This document shows, one piece after another, positions 26,265-34,888 of a DNA stretch of 64,000 nt (position 1 is the stretch's first letter; each line of letters opens with the position of its first letter). The notes under the pieces are model-generated. The model saw nothing but the letters and a program-made list of their open reading frames with translations, was not told the DNA's origin and did no database searches. Origin of the DNA: Parafannyhessea umbonata (GTDB lineage Bacteria; Actinomycetota; Coriobacteriia; Coriobacteriales; Atopobiaceae). The stretch covers positions 62,001 through 126,000 of the forward strand of contig NZ_JABAGR010000001.1 of assembly GCF_012844235.1 (NCBI RefSeq), read 5' to 3'. The translations under genes and the position numbers were made by a program.

Positions 26265-27308
26265 ATGGGCGAGAAGGACGAGAAGGGTCGGGTCGAGAAG
26301 GGCCAGGCCGTCGGGGCAGGCGCGGAGGTCCGGATTCAGGACGAGGTTGCGGAGGTCGTGGCCAACGCGCTTCGCGGGCGCGACGTGACGCATGTGGCGT
26401 GGGTGGCCGCCGGCGGGTCGAACGGCGGGTTCTACGCGGCACACTACTTCATGGAGCGCGAGTGCGCGACCGTTTCCTCGCACATGTATACCAGCAACGA
26501 GTTTGTGCTGGCGCCGCCGGCGTACGTGGACGAGCACACGCTTTGCGTTATCTGCTCCATGCGCGGTACGAAGGAGACCTGCGAGGCGGCGCGGGTTGCG
26601 AAGGAGCTGGGTGCCGCGACGGTGGCGCTGTATGTGAACGAGTCCGACCTCACGCGGATCTGCGACCAGAAGATTGCGTACGAGTCCATCGCGCTGGATC
26701 AGAGCCGCACGGAGCGCGTGAACTCCAGCGTCGCCCTCATGATTGCGATGAGCCTTGCGAGCCAGGTGGACAGCTATGACCATTACGACGAGGCCATGTA
26801 TGCGTTCGACGTGGTGGACGGCATCTACCGCAAGGCGTTTGCGCGCATGCAGGAGCCTGCGCGCGAATGGGCGGCCCGCATGGCCGGCGAGCGCACCATC
26901 TACGTGATGGGCTCCGGCCCCGCGTATGGGTCTGCGTACATATTCTCGATTTGCAACATCGAGGAGATGCTGCAGATAGACTCGCCCACCATCAACAGCT
27001 GCGAGTTCTTCCACGGCCCGTTCGAGGTGCTGGACGCCACAAAGCCCGTGTTCCTGCTGCTCTCCGTGGGACGCTGTCGCCCGGCGGACGAGCGCGCCCT
27101 ACGCTTCCTCAGGCGCTACGGCGGCCCGAACGTCTACGTGCTGGACGGTATGGACCTCGGCCTGGGCGAGCTGCCCCAGGACGTGCGCGAGTACTTCAAC
27201 CACATCCTTTTCTCGCCCATCCTCAATAACGTGTACATGCGCGCGCTGTCCGCCGCGACCGGCAAGGACTACATGACGCGGCGCTACATGTGGAAGGTGG
27301 AGTACTAG
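26265..27308 (+). CDS. SIS-domain sugar-phosphate deglycase-like protein (GfrE/FrlB type)
   Basis: 347 residues with two SIS sugar-phosphate-binding domains (about 40-170 and 200-330). Telling motifs: AAGGSNGGFYAAHYF, SMRGTKETCEAA, VMGSGPAYGSAYIF, CEFFHGPFEVLD, the last being the hallmark of FrlB-like deglycases, and RRYMWKVEY at the C-terminus. The first ~30 residues are charged and disordered-looking. With a second SIS protein and a mannose-family PTS downstream, it matches the gfr arrangement in which two deglycases cleave glucoselysine-6-phosphate and fructoselysine-6-phosphate. Which of the two it acts on is not decidable. Confidence 0.75.
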   Translation: MGEKDEKGRVEKGQAVGAGAEVRIQDEVAEVVANALRGRDVTHVAWVAAGGSNGGFYAAHYFMERECATVSSHMYTSNEFVLAPPAYVDEHTLCVICSMRGTKETCEAARVAKELGAATVALYVNESDLTRICDQKIAYESIALDQSRTERVNSSVALMIAMSLASQVDSYDHYDEAMYAFDVVDGIYRKAFARMQEPAREWAARMAGERTIYVMGSGPAYGSAYIFSICNIEEMLQIDSPTINSCEFFHGPFEVLDATKPVFLLLSVGRCRPADERALRFLRRYGGPNVYVLDGMDLGLGELPQDVREYFNHILFSPILNNVYMRALSAATGKDYMTRRYMWKVEY

Positions 27309-27401
27309 GGGCCCTGACGCGCGGGCGCCATTTGGGCTGCGTCTGCGCTTGCGCTCAACATTCGGTTCCTGCGGAGGCACTCCCCTTGGCCTCCGAGGAA
27401 A

Positions 27402-27437
27402 GGCCAGTCGCTTCCTCCAGCGGCTGGCCGTTTTGTT
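27402..27437 (+). terminator. Terminator after the first SIS gene
   Basis: GGCCAGTCGC (27402-27411) pairs with GCGGCTGGCC (27420-27429), one G-U pair, then GTTTTGTT. So the SIS gene and the PTS genes are probably separate transcripts. Confidence 0.7.
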
Positions 27438-27463
27438 GCCATACGGTTGCCACCGCATGTACC

Positions 27464-27578
27464 GTTCGCCGGCAAAAGTGAACCGTTTGTTTCTAGACGT
27501 TATAGACCACTATCACCACGATAATAAGACGTATATGATGTCTGCAACATCAAGCCAACAAGGGGAGGTCGGGACCAC
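27464..27578 (+). promoter_or_regulatory. PTS operon promoter/operator region
   Basis: A+T-rich stretch between the terminator and the PTS genes. ACGTATATGATGT at 27529-27541 carries a TATGAT -10-like hexamer (27534-27539) and the same CGTATATGAT decamer found upstream of the first SIS gene. AGGGGAGG gives the ribosome site for the gene at 27579. Confidence 0.5.
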
Positions 27579-28505
27579 ATGAACCAAGTCATCCTTGCGT
27601 CTCACGGCGGACTCGCGACCGGCGCGCTTGACACCGTCCGCATGATCGTGGGCGAGGCGCCAAACGTGCACGCGGTCACGCTCGAGCGCGACGACAAGGA
27701 GCCCATCACCGCCAAGGTCGAGGCGCTCGTCAAGGGTTTCTCGCCGGACGATGCCGTGTACGTCCTCACGGACATGCTGGGCTCCAGCGTCAACAACTCC
27801 ATGGTCGAGTACCAAGCGGCGCACCCGGACGTCACCGTAATCGCAGGCATGAACATGCCCATGGTCCTCACGCTGGCGCTTTCGGACGGCCCGCTGGACG
27901 CCGCGGCCGTGCGCGACCTCGTGTCGGAGGGCCGCCGCGGCATCGTTGACTGCGCGCACCCCGACGCTCCCGAAAGCGCGGCTCCGGCCGCCGCGGCAAA
28001 GCGTCCGCAGGCAAATCACGGCCCCGCGAAGATCGTCCTCACCAGGCTCGACTACCGTCTGCTCCATGGCCAGGTCGTCTTCTCGTGGGTCTCGAGCGTC
28101 GGTGCCGAGCGCATCATCGTCGTGGACGACGACGCCGCGACTGACGATGTCAAGAAGGGCGCCCTGCGCCTGGCGAAGCCCGCGGGCGTCCGACTGAACG
28201 TCTTCACCGTCGACCGTGCACTCAAGAAGATGGCAAAGCTCAACACGCTGGGCGAGAAGGTCATGTTCGTGTTCGGCACCACCTCGGAGCTGCGTCGCTT
28301 CTACGAGTCCTACAAGCTGGGCGACGTGGACCTCGGCGCGACCGCCAACCACGACGGCGCCGAGATGATCGGCGGCAAGGGGTCGTCCGTCTTCCTGGAC
28401 GCGGCCCAGAAGGCAGACGTCAACGCCCTCCTCGACATGGGCGTGAAGGTCTACGTTCAGCAGACTCCCACGCTTCCGCGCACAGACGTCACGAAGAGGC
28501 TGTAG
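27579..28505 (+). CDS. PTS mannose/sorbose-family EIIAB
   Basis: 308 residues. EIIA domain at 1-~130 with phospho-acceptor His9 in ILASHGGLA and the LTDMLGSSVNNS strand; an Ala/Pro linker; EIIB domain from ~150 with the phospho-acceptor His163 in RLDYRLLHGQVVFSW. First gene of the PTS set, 30 bp before EIIC. It passes phosphate from HPr to the incoming sugar. Fusion of IIA and IIB is common in this family; Salmonella gfr has them separate. Confidence 0.93.
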   Translation: MNQVILASHGGLATGALDTVRMIVGEAPNVHAVTLERDDKEPITAKVEALVKGFSPDDAVYVLTDMLGSSVNNSMVEYQAAHPDVTVIAGMNMPMVLTLALSDGPLDAAAVRDLVSEGRRGIVDCAHPDAPESAAPAAAAKRPQANHGPAKIVLTRLDYRLLHGQVVFSWVSSVGAERIIVVDDDAATDDVKKGALRLAKPAGVRLNVFTVDRALKKMAKLNTLGEKVMFVFGTTSELRRFYESYKLGDVDLGATANHDGAEMIGGKGSSVFLDAAQKADVNALLDMGVKVYVQQTPTLPRTDVTKRL

Positions 28506-28535
28506 CCCCGGTGCAGTCCCCGAAAGGAGAAAGAC

Positions 28536-29351
28536 ATGAACACATTCGTTAGCGCCCTGCTCGTGGGTCTCGTCAGCGTGTTCTGCATGCTCGACTCGCG
28601 CCTGCTCGGCCGCCTGAACTTCGAGCAGCCGCTCGTGGGCGCCACGCTCGTAGGCGTCGTCCTCGGCGACCCGATGACGGGCCTCGCCGTCGGTGCGGCC
28701 GCGGAGCTCGTGAGCATGGGCCTCGTGAGCGTCGGCGCCGCGGTGCCGGCCGACATGGTGCTCGGCAGCATCATCGCGTCCGCGTTCGCGTGCCTCACCG
28801 GCGCCAGCGCCGAGACCGCCATGACCATCGCTGTCCCCGTCGCGGTCCTGGGCCAGCTCCTCGGCATCGTGTTCCGCTCCGTCATCGCCGTGCTCACGCA
28901 CGTCGCGGACGCCGCGATCGAGGAGGGCAAGTTCGTCAAGGCCCAGCACCTGCACATCGTCGTGGGCACCATCCTGTACTCTCTCATGTACTTCATCCCC
29001 ACGTTCTTCGCGATCCTGCTGGGCACCGACCTTGTCAAGGGCGTCGTCAGTCTCATCCCCGGCTGGCTCACCACCGGACTGAACGTCTCCACCAAGCTTC
29101 TCACCGCCTACGGCCTCGCGCTGCTCCTCTCGCTCTCGCTCAAGAAGGGCATGGGCGCCTTCCTCTTCATCGGCTTCCTGCTCGCTGCCTACCTCAAGCT
29201 CTCCGTCATCGCCGTGTCCGCCCTCGGCGTCGCCGCGGCGGTCGTGCTGACAGACCTCAAGTTCGGCCGTCGCGCCAACGGTAATGGCGGCGGCACCGCA
29301 GCACTTGCCGCATCCGATGACTACGACCCCCTTGAAGACGACGACGAGTAA
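28536..29351 (+). CDS. PTS mannose/sorbose-family EIIC
   Basis: 271 residues, about eight to ten hydrophobic segments, with the family's N-terminal LLGRLNFEQPLVGATLVGVV-type stretch that names ManY/EIIC proteins. AAAGGAGA precedes the ATG. It forms the membrane channel with EIID, which follows 10 bp later. The acidic C-terminal tail (DDYDPLEDDDE) is not usual in the family. Confidence 0.92.
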   Translation: MNTFVSALLVGLVSVFCMLDSRLLGRLNFEQPLVGATLVGVVLGDPMTGLAVGAAAELVSMGLVSVGAAVPADMVLGSIIASAFACLTGASAETAMTIAVPVAVLGQLLGIVFRSVIAVLTHVADAAIEEGKFVKAQHLHIVVGTILYSLMYFIPTFFAILLGTDLVKGVVSLIPGWLTTGLNVSTKLLTAYGLALLLSLSLKKGMGAFLFIGFLLAAYLKLSVIAVSALGVAAAVVLTDLKFGRRANGNGGGTAALAASDDYDPLEDDDE

Positions 29352-29361
29352 GGAGAAGGAC

Positions 29362-30192
29362 ATGGCTACCAAGGAAGTCTCTACTCGCAAGAAGATCAGC
29401 CAGTTCTTCTGGCGCAGCTGGGCCATCCAGGACTCCTGGAACTACGAGCGCCAGATGAACATGGGCTTCATGTACGGCATCGCGCCGACCCTTGACCGCT
29501 GCTACCCGAATGCGGACACCGACCCCAAGCAGATGGAGCGAAAGAAGGAAGCATACCGTCGCCACATGGCGTTCTACAACTGCACGCCACAGACGAGCGC
29601 CTTCGTGCTGGGCCTTTCCGCCTCGATGGAGGAGGAGCTGGCCGAGGACCCGAACGCTTTCGACCCCGACACCGTCAACGCCGTGAAGACGTCGCTCATG
29701 GGCCCGCTCTCCGGCATCGGTGACTCGTTCTTCCAGGGCACCATCCGCGTCATTGCCTTTGGCCTGGGCGTGAGCCTCGCGAAGCAGGGCTCGTTCCTCG
29801 GCCCCATCCTCGCGATGGTCATCTCGATCATCCCGTCGGTCCTCGTCACGTGGTTCGCGGCGAAGCTCGGCTACGAGGGCGGCCGCGGATTCCTGCAGAA
29901 GATGCAGAGCGGCGACCTCATGGACCGCGTCATGTACGTGTGCGGCATCGTGGGCCTCATGGCAATCGGCGGCATGGTCGCAACGCTCATCGGCGCGACG
30001 GCCCCGGCGACGTTCGCAAGCGGATCGGTCAAGATCCAGAAGCTCCTGGACTCCATCATGCCGCAAATGATCCCGCTCGCCCTCACGGGTGCGATGTACT
30101 GGCTCATCAAGAAGAACGTCAAGTCGGGCTGGATCCTCGCCATCTGCATCTTCGGCGGCATCCTGCTCTCAGTGCTCGGCATCCTGGCCTAG
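29362..30192 (+). CDS. PTS mannose/sorbose-family EIID
   Basis: 276 residues. The EIID signature is seen in SWAIQDSWNYERQMNMGFMY near the N-terminus and MGPLSGIGDSFFQG mid-protein, with C-terminal membrane segments. ATG 29362 is chosen (AAGGAGAAGG upstream) over upstream in-frame codons inside the IIC gene. Partner of EIIC in the sugar-translocating complex. Confidence 0.93.
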   Translation: MATKEVSTRKKISQFFWRSWAIQDSWNYERQMNMGFMYGIAPTLDRCYPNADTDPKQMERKKEAYRRHMAFYNCTPQTSAFVLGLSASMEEELAEDPNAFDPDTVNAVKTSLMGPLSGIGDSFFQGTIRVIAFGLGVSLAKQGSFLGPILAMVISIIPSVLVTWFAAKLGYEGGRGFLQKMQSGDLMDRVMYVCGIVGLMAIGGMVATLIGATAPATFASGSVKIQKLLDSIMPQMIPLALTGAMYWLIKKNVKSGWILAICIFGGILLSVLGILA

Positions 30193-30304
30193 GACCGCGC
30201 AAAGCACAGGGCCGCGCAAGGCCCGGGACTGCGCAAGGCGTACGGAAGAGAAAAGCAGACAACGCGCCAGTGTGGCGCTTCTCGACAGAAGAAGGAGACA
30301 GAAC

Positions 30305-31288
30305 ATGTACGAGATCGACCTCAGCAAGCCCAAGCAGATCGTGGCGGACGTCCTGAAGGACCACCAGATCGACTCCGTCGCGTTCGTGGGATGCGGCGCC
30401 TCGATGAGCGAGCTCTACCCCGCGAAGTACTTCCTGGCCAACAACACCCGCACGCTGAACGTGCAGATCTTCACCGCCAACGAGTTCAACTATGACACGC
30501 CGGCATGGGTTGGCCCCAACACCTTCGTCGTGACGTGCTCCCTGGGCGGCACCACGCCCGAGACCGTGAAGGCCAACGGCACCGCGAAGGCGCTCGGCGC
30601 GCCCGTGACCGCCATCACGCACAACGGCACCTCCCCGCTGACCGAGGGCGTCGACCACGTGATCGTTCACGGGTTCGAGAAGAACTACGCTGCCAAGGTG
30701 GAGAAGATGGGCTATGCCCTGGCGCTTGCGGTCGAGCTGCTGCAGCAGGTCGAGGGCACGGACCTATACGACGACATGATCGCCGGCCTCACAAAGGTGT
30801 ACGACCTCGCCGAGGACGCGGCCGAGCACGCCGGCAAGCTTGCGGCGCAGTTTGCGGCAGACTTCAAGGACGACCAGCTCATCTACCTCATGGGCTCCGG
30901 CGCGAGCGCGAAGGTTGCGTACTCCACCTCCATGTTCCTGTTCTCCGAGATGCAGTGGATCGACTCCGCTGCCTACCACACCGGCGAGTACTTCCACGGC
31001 CCGTTCGAGCTTACCGAGAAGGACAAGCCGTACCTGCTGTTCATGAACGACGGCGCGACCCGTGCGATGGACGCCCGCGCCCTCACGTTCCTGCAGCGCT
31101 TCGACGCCAAGGTCGCCGTCATCGACGCGAAGGACTACGGCCTGTCCGGCGTGGTGGGCTCGAAGGTTGCCACGTACTTCAACCCCTTCGTGCACACCGC
31201 CGTCATGCGCGTGTACGCGGAGAAGATCTCCGAGGCGAGGCAGCACCCGCTCACCATGCGCCGCTACATGTGGAAGCTGCAGTACTAG
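30305..31288 (+). CDS. SIS-domain sugar-phosphate deglycase-like protein (GfrF/FrlB type)
   Basis: 327 residues, two SIS domains. VGCGASMSELYPAKYFL, CSLGGTTPETVKANG, LMGSGASAKVAYS, GEYFHGPFELTE and the C-terminal RRYMWKLQY parallel the first SIS protein; the two are diverged paralogues. AGAAGGAGA precedes the ATG, 112 bp after EIID. FrlB-type enzymes convert fructoselysine-6-phosphate and water to glucose-6-phosphate and lysine. Having two such genes with a mannose-type PTS is the gfr signature, so this is likely the second deglycase. Confidence 0.78.
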   Translation: MYEIDLSKPKQIVADVLKDHQIDSVAFVGCGASMSELYPAKYFLANNTRTLNVQIFTANEFNYDTPAWVGPNTFVVTCSLGGTTPETVKANGTAKALGAPVTAITHNGTSPLTEGVDHVIVHGFEKNYAAKVEKMGYALALAVELLQQVEGTDLYDDMIAGLTKVYDLAEDAAEHAGKLAAQFAADFKDDQLIYLMGSGASAKVAYSTSMFLFSEMQWIDSAAYHTGEYFHGPFELTEKDKPYLLFMNDGATRAMDARALTFLQRFDAKVAVIDAKDYGLSGVVGSKVATYFNPFVHTAVMRVYAEKISEARQHPLTMRRYMWKLQY

Positions 31289-31304
31289 GCTTCTGGTGCG
31301 TGTT

Positions 31305-31337
31305 GCGGACCGTCCGTTGCGGGCGGTCCGCTTTTTT
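31305..31337 (+). terminator. Strong terminator after the PTS/SIS operon
   Basis: Perfect 8-bp stem GCGGACCG (31305-31312) / CGGTCCGC (31324-31331) with an 11-nt loop followed by six T (31332-31337). It separates the PTS operon from the HAD and gntR genes. Confidence 0.9.
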
Positions 31338-31402
31338 GTAGCGCGCACGGGCGCGTGCGCATGTTTTTCTCGCCCGCATTGCGGGCCTTTGGGGGTGGTG
31401 GC

Positions 31403-32056
31403 ATGGCGAGGGCCGTGCTGTTTGACATGGACGGGGTGCTGGCGTTCACGGAGCAGTTCTACAACCAGCGTCGCGTGGACTACCTGATGGGAAAGGGCTT
31501 TTGCTTCGATGCGGTCCCGGACTTCAGTGGGAGTAACGACCGGGCGATCTGGGAGGAGTTGGTACCGGGCAATGCCGAGCTGCGTCGCGCGCTGCATGAG
31601 GGCTACCGCGCGTACTCTGACGACCATCCAACCCCATGGCGCAGGGTTGCGAACCCGGATGCGGTGCCCGTGATGCGTACCCTGCGAGAGCGGGGCGTGA
31701 GGTGCGCGATCTGCTCTTCTTCATACCCGGAGCTCATACGCGAGTTCATGCGGGCGACGGGCGCGGAGCCCTACGTGAGCCTTGCAATCAGCGGACAGGA
31801 GTGCAGCGCGTTCAAGCCAGACCCAGAGATCTACCTGACGGCGATGAGTCGCCTGGGCGTGCCTGCGGGGGATTGCGTGGTTGTGGAGGACTCGCCGATT
31901 GGCATCCGTGCGGGCAAGGCGTCCGGCTCCTTTGTGGCTGCGCTGAGGCCCAAGCCTGGCGTGAGCCTCGACCAGGGAGAGGCGGACGTGGTGGTGGACT
32001 CGCTTTGGGAGGTCGTGCCCCTGGCGCTGGGGCCGTCGGGCGCGGCGCAGGAATGA
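31403..32056 (+). CDS. HAD-family hydrolase, beta-phosphoglucomutase-like
   Basis: 217 residues with motif I FDMDGVL, a helical cap, motif II in CSSSYPE, and SAFKPDPEIYL plus VVEDSPIGIRAGKASG as motifs III and IV. A GGGGGTGGTGG run lies upstream of the ATG at 31403. Sits between the PTS operon and its GntR regulator, so a role in dephosphorylating an excess sugar phosphate from that pathway is possible. Confidence 0.88.
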   Translation: MARAVLFDMDGVLAFTEQFYNQRRVDYLMGKGFCFDAVPDFSGSNDRAIWEELVPGNAELRRALHEGYRAYSDDHPTPWRRVANPDAVPVMRTLRERGVRCAICSSSYPELIREFMRATGAEPYVSLAISGQECSAFKPDPEIYLTAMSRLGVPAGDCVVVEDSPIGIRAGKASGSFVAALRPKPGVSLDQGEADVVVDSLWEVVPLALGPSGAAQE

Positions 32057-32140
32057 CGTCGCGTGACGAAACGGTATCATACATATGACACGTGAGGTAT
32101 GAGGCGGCGCACCGACGTGGCGCCGTGCGAAAGGCAAGAC

Positions 32141-32860
32141 ATGGGCACCACGACGACGCCGCTCTATCAGCAGATATACGATGATCTGAAAGGCGAGATC
32201 AAGGGCGGCACATACAAGAACGGCGACAGGATCCCCTCTGAGGCGGAGTTGAGCCAGAGCTACGGGGTGAGCCGCATCACCGTGCGTCGTGCAATCGAGG
32301 ACCTGTGCTCGGACGGCTTTCTGGTGAAGATGCAGGGCCGCGGGACGTTCGTGGGAACGCGTCACATAAGCCGCCAGCTCTCGCGCACGCGCGACATCAG
32401 CACGTTCACGCGCATGTGCCAGGAAATAGGGGCGCGTCCGGGTGCGCGCGTGATAGACCGTCAGATAACGCCTGGCAGACCCGACGAGCTCGAATTCTTT
32501 GGGATGGGTGACGGCACGCTCATGCTGCTTGTGCGACGCGTGAGGTCTGCCGATGGCCTGCCCGTGTGCGACGAGCGCGTAATCCTTCCGTACGACTGGG
32601 CGCCAGACCTCCTGACGGAGCCGTTGGAGGACACGTCGATGTTCGGCGCCATCGAGCGCGCGATCGGGCGTCGGCCGGACCACCACACCGCATGGACCAT
32701 CAATGCCGTGAAGTCAACGACGGAGCAGGGGCAGCTGCTTGAGGTCTCCGCGGGGGACCCTCTGATCTATAGCGTTGCCGACTACGTCGACGCGGACGGC
32801 AAGCCCGTATGCATAGGTCGCGACTACTTCGTGGGCGGACGCTACGAGATAGACCTCTAG
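32141..32860 (+). CDS. GntR-family regulator (HutC/UTRA type)
   Basis: 239 residues. N-terminal GntR winged HTH (PLYQQIYDDLKGEIKGG to ELSQSYGVSRITVRRAIED, ~7-60, then GRGTFVGT), followed by a UTRA effector domain (~90-235) that binds sugar-phosphate-like ligands in this subfamily. ATG 32141 with AAGGCAAG upstream. It ends the PTS locus and is the natural candidate regulator of it. A motif related to the upstream SIS and PTS operator sequences lies in its own leader (32068-32082), suggesting autoregulation. Confidence 0.9.
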   Translation: MGTTTTPLYQQIYDDLKGEIKGGTYKNGDRIPSEAELSQSYGVSRITVRRAIEDLCSDGFLVKMQGRGTFVGTRHISRQLSRTRDISTFTRMCQEIGARPGARVIDRQITPGRPDELEFFGMGDGTLMLLVRRVRSADGLPVCDERVILPYDWAPDLLTEPLEDTSMFGAIERAIGRRPDHHTAWTINAVKSTTEQGQLLEVSAGDPLIYSVADYVDADGKPVCIGRDYFVGGRYEIDL

Positions 32861-32881
32861 CGCGGTGGTACGTCCCTCTCG

Positions 32882-32911
32882 CCCTGCGCGGCGCCGTCCG
32901 CGGCGCCAGGG
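32882..32911 (+). terminator. Weak terminator-like hairpin after gntR
   Basis: CCCT...GGCGCCG (32890-32896), loop TCCG, CGGCGCC (32901-32907), then AGGG. No T tract follows, so it is either a weak terminator or a pause/Rho-type site. Confidence 0.35.
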
Positions 32912-32939
32912 AACCGCTGGCAAAAAAGAAGTTCTGCAA

Positions 32940-33091
32940 TCCAAACAAACATTTATCTGCCCGTGGCGCTTCGCTATACTGGGCAGGCAAGGGTGACTGG
33001 CACGGCACCCCGGCGGCTCGACCGCCCAAAAAGTCACGGCCCTGTGGAAACCCGCGGGCCACGCGCCCGCTCGTAGCGTTTGGAGCGAAGC
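32940..33091 (+). promoter_or_regulatory. yedF promoter and long structured leader
   Basis: CAAACAAAC at 32943-32949 lies upstream of TATACT (32975-32980), a good -10. The ~110-nt leader that follows folds on paper into an outer helix GTGACT (32993-32998)/AGTCAC (33032-33037) enclosing GGCGG/CCGCC (33012-33026), then a second hairpin GGCCC/GGGCC (33038-33060). No open frame explains this region. It could be a cis-regulatory RNA of the selenium operon; this is unproven. Confidence 0.4.
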
Positions 33092-33703
33092 ATGAAGATC
33101 GATGCGCGCAACCTCACCTGCCCAAAGCCCGTGGTACTGACGCTGGAGGCGCTGCCAAAGCTTGCGCCCGGCGAGTCGCTGCAGGTGCTGGTGAACGATT
33201 CCGTGGCAGAGGGCAACCTCACGCGCCTTGCGGACGAGAAGGACTGCGAGCTTGGCGTGGAGCGCTCTGGGAAGGACGTTACCCTTACCTTCAGCCCGCG
33301 CGGCGAGGTGGCCGCGAGCGAGGCCGCCGCGACGGAGGCCGCCGCGTTCTGCAACGTGCCCGACCGCACGTCGGCCGTGGTGGCCGTGGACACGGACTCC
33401 ATGGGCCGCGGCAGCGAGGAGCTGGGTCACATCCTGATGAAGGGCCTCATCTACGCGCTGGCCCACCAGGACCAGGTTCCGGACACCATGCTGTTCTACA
33501 ACGGCGGCGCGCGCCTTACGTGCGAGGGCTCGGAGTCGCTGGAGGACATCCGCGAGCTGGAGTCCCGCGGGACGAAGGTCCTTACCTGCGGCACCTGCCT
33601 GGACTTCTATGGCATCCGCGACAAGCTTGCCGTGGGCGGCGTCACCAACCTGTACGCCATAGCGCAGATCGTGGCGGCGCGTCCCGGCGTCACGGTGCTG
33701 TAG
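33092..33703 (+). CDS. yedF: Sulfurtransferase-like selenium metabolism protein YedF
   Basis: 203 residues in two domains: a TusA/SirA-like N-terminus with Cys10 in NLTCPKPVV (~1-75), and a DsrE/F-like C-terminus (~90-203) with GRGSEELGHILMKGLIYAL and a CGTCLDFYG pair that may hold sulfur or selenium. ATG 33092 follows TGGAGCG. This two-domain YedF marks organisms with selenium traits and is thought to handle or deliver a selenium donor. First gene of the selenium cluster, 6 bp before a NifS-like gene. Confidence 0.9.
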   Translation: MKIDARNLTCPKPVVLTLEALPKLAPGESLQVLVNDSVAEGNLTRLADEKDCELGVERSGKDVTLTFSPRGEVAASEAAATEAAAFCNVPDRTSAVVAVDTDSMGRGSEELGHILMKGLIYALAHQDQVPDTMLFYNGGARLTCEGSESLEDIRELESRGTKVLTCGTCLDFYGIRDKLAVGGVTNLYAIAQIVAARPGVTVL

Positions 33704-33709
33704 CCGGCC

Positions 33710-34888
33710 ATGGTGTACCTCAACTGCGCCGCCACGGCGCACGAGCGCCCGGACTGCGTGATAGACGCCGTGGTGCGCGCCATGCGCGAGCTGGGAAGCT
33801 CTGGCCGCGGCGCCGCGGAGGGCGAGCTTGGCGCGGCGCGCACGGTGATGGTGGCGCGCGAGCGGGTGGCGTCGCTTCTGGGCTTTGGCCACTCGGAGCG
33901 CGTGGTGTTTGCCGCCAACGCCACGCAGGCGCTGAACATGGCGATCCTGGGCACGGTGCGCCCGGGCGACCGCGTGGTCGCCACGGACTGGGACCACAAC
34001 TCCGTGTTGCGGCCGCTGCACCTGCTTGCCGGCCGCGGCGCGCACGTGGACTTCGTGCCGGCGGACGCGCTGGGCAGGCTGGACTACGACGCGCTTGGGC
34101 GCCTTGTGGCGCCGGGCACGCGGCTGGTGGTATGCACGCACGCGTCCAACCTTACGGGCAACGTGGCGGACGTGCGCCGCTTTGCCCGCGTGGCGCACGC
34201 GGCCGGCGCGCTGCTTCTGGTGGACGCGTCGCAGACGGCGGGTGCCGCCCCCGTGGACATGGAGGCCATGGGCGCGGACCTGCTGGCGTTCACGGGGCAC
34301 AAGGCCCTCATGGGGCCGCAGGGCACGGGCGGCCTGCTGGTTGCGCCGGGCGTGGACGTGCGGCCCGTGATTTCGGGCGGCACGGGAGTGCTCTCGTTTG
34401 CGGAGGGCATGCCGGACGCGTACCCGGAGCACCTGGAGGCCGGCACGCTCAACGGCCACGGCATCGCGGGGCTTTCCGCCGCGGCGGACTTCGTGGCGCG
34501 CGCGGGCGTGGACGCCATCCACGCGCACGACCTTGCGCTCACGCGGCGCTTCGTGGCGGGTGCGCGAAAGGTGCCCGGCGCCCACGTGTACGGCGACTGG
34601 CCGGAAGACCTTGCACTGCTCGACGGCAGCACGCCCGCGCGCGACCACGCGCCCGTCGTGACGCTAAACATGGACGGCTGGGAGTCCTCCGAGCTTGCGG
34701 ACGCGCTGGACGAGGACTTTGGCATAGCCACGCGCGCCGGGGGCCACTGCGCGCCCAGGATGCACCGGGCCCTGGGCACGCAGGACGCCGGGGCCGTGCG
34801 CTTCTCGTTTGGCTACTTTACGGGCGAGAAGGACGTGGACCTTGCGCTCGAGGCGCTGGGCCGGCTTTCTGCGGAGGCGCGGCCGTGA
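33710..34888 (+). CDS. Class V aminotransferase/NifS-like cysteine desulfurase family
   Basis: 392 residues, PLP fold type I. Schiff-base Lys198 in AFTGHKALMGPQGTGG, a nucleophile-candidate Cys347 in AGGHCAPRMH, VVFAANATQALNMA for the phosphate end. Starts 6 bp after yedF stops and overlaps the next gene. Members of this branch in selenium clusters probably release selenium (or sulfur) from selenocysteine for SelD; a general SufS-type role is less likely given the company. Confidence 0.87.
   Translation: MVYLNCAATAHERPDCVIDAVVRAMRELGSSGRGAAEGELGAARTVMVARERVASLLGFGHSERVVFAANATQALNMAILGTVRPGDRVVATDWDHNSVLRPLHLLAGRGAHVDFVPADALGRLDYDALGRLVAPGTRLVVCTHASNLTGNVADVRRFARVAHAAGALLLVDASQTAGAAPVDMEAMGADLLAFTGHKALMGPQGTGGLLVAPGVDVRPVISGGTGVLSFAEGMPDAYPEHLEAGTLNGHGIAGLSAAADFVARAGVDAIHAHDLALTRRFVAGARKVPGAHVYGDWPEDLALLDGSTPARDHAPVVTLNMDGWESSELADALDEDFGIATRAGGHCAPRMHRALGTQDAGAVRFSFGYFTGEKDVDLALEALGRLSAEARP

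Noticed and set aside
32981-33091. Possible tRNA-Sec (selC) in the yedF leader
   Set aside because: No UCA anticodon in a suitable loop, no T-loop consensus and no 8-bp acceptor stem.
32809-34884. Long upstream extension of the DUF3343 frame
   Set aside because: It overlaps gntR, yedF and the NifS-like gene; the GTG at 34885 gives the family's normal length and a coupled start.
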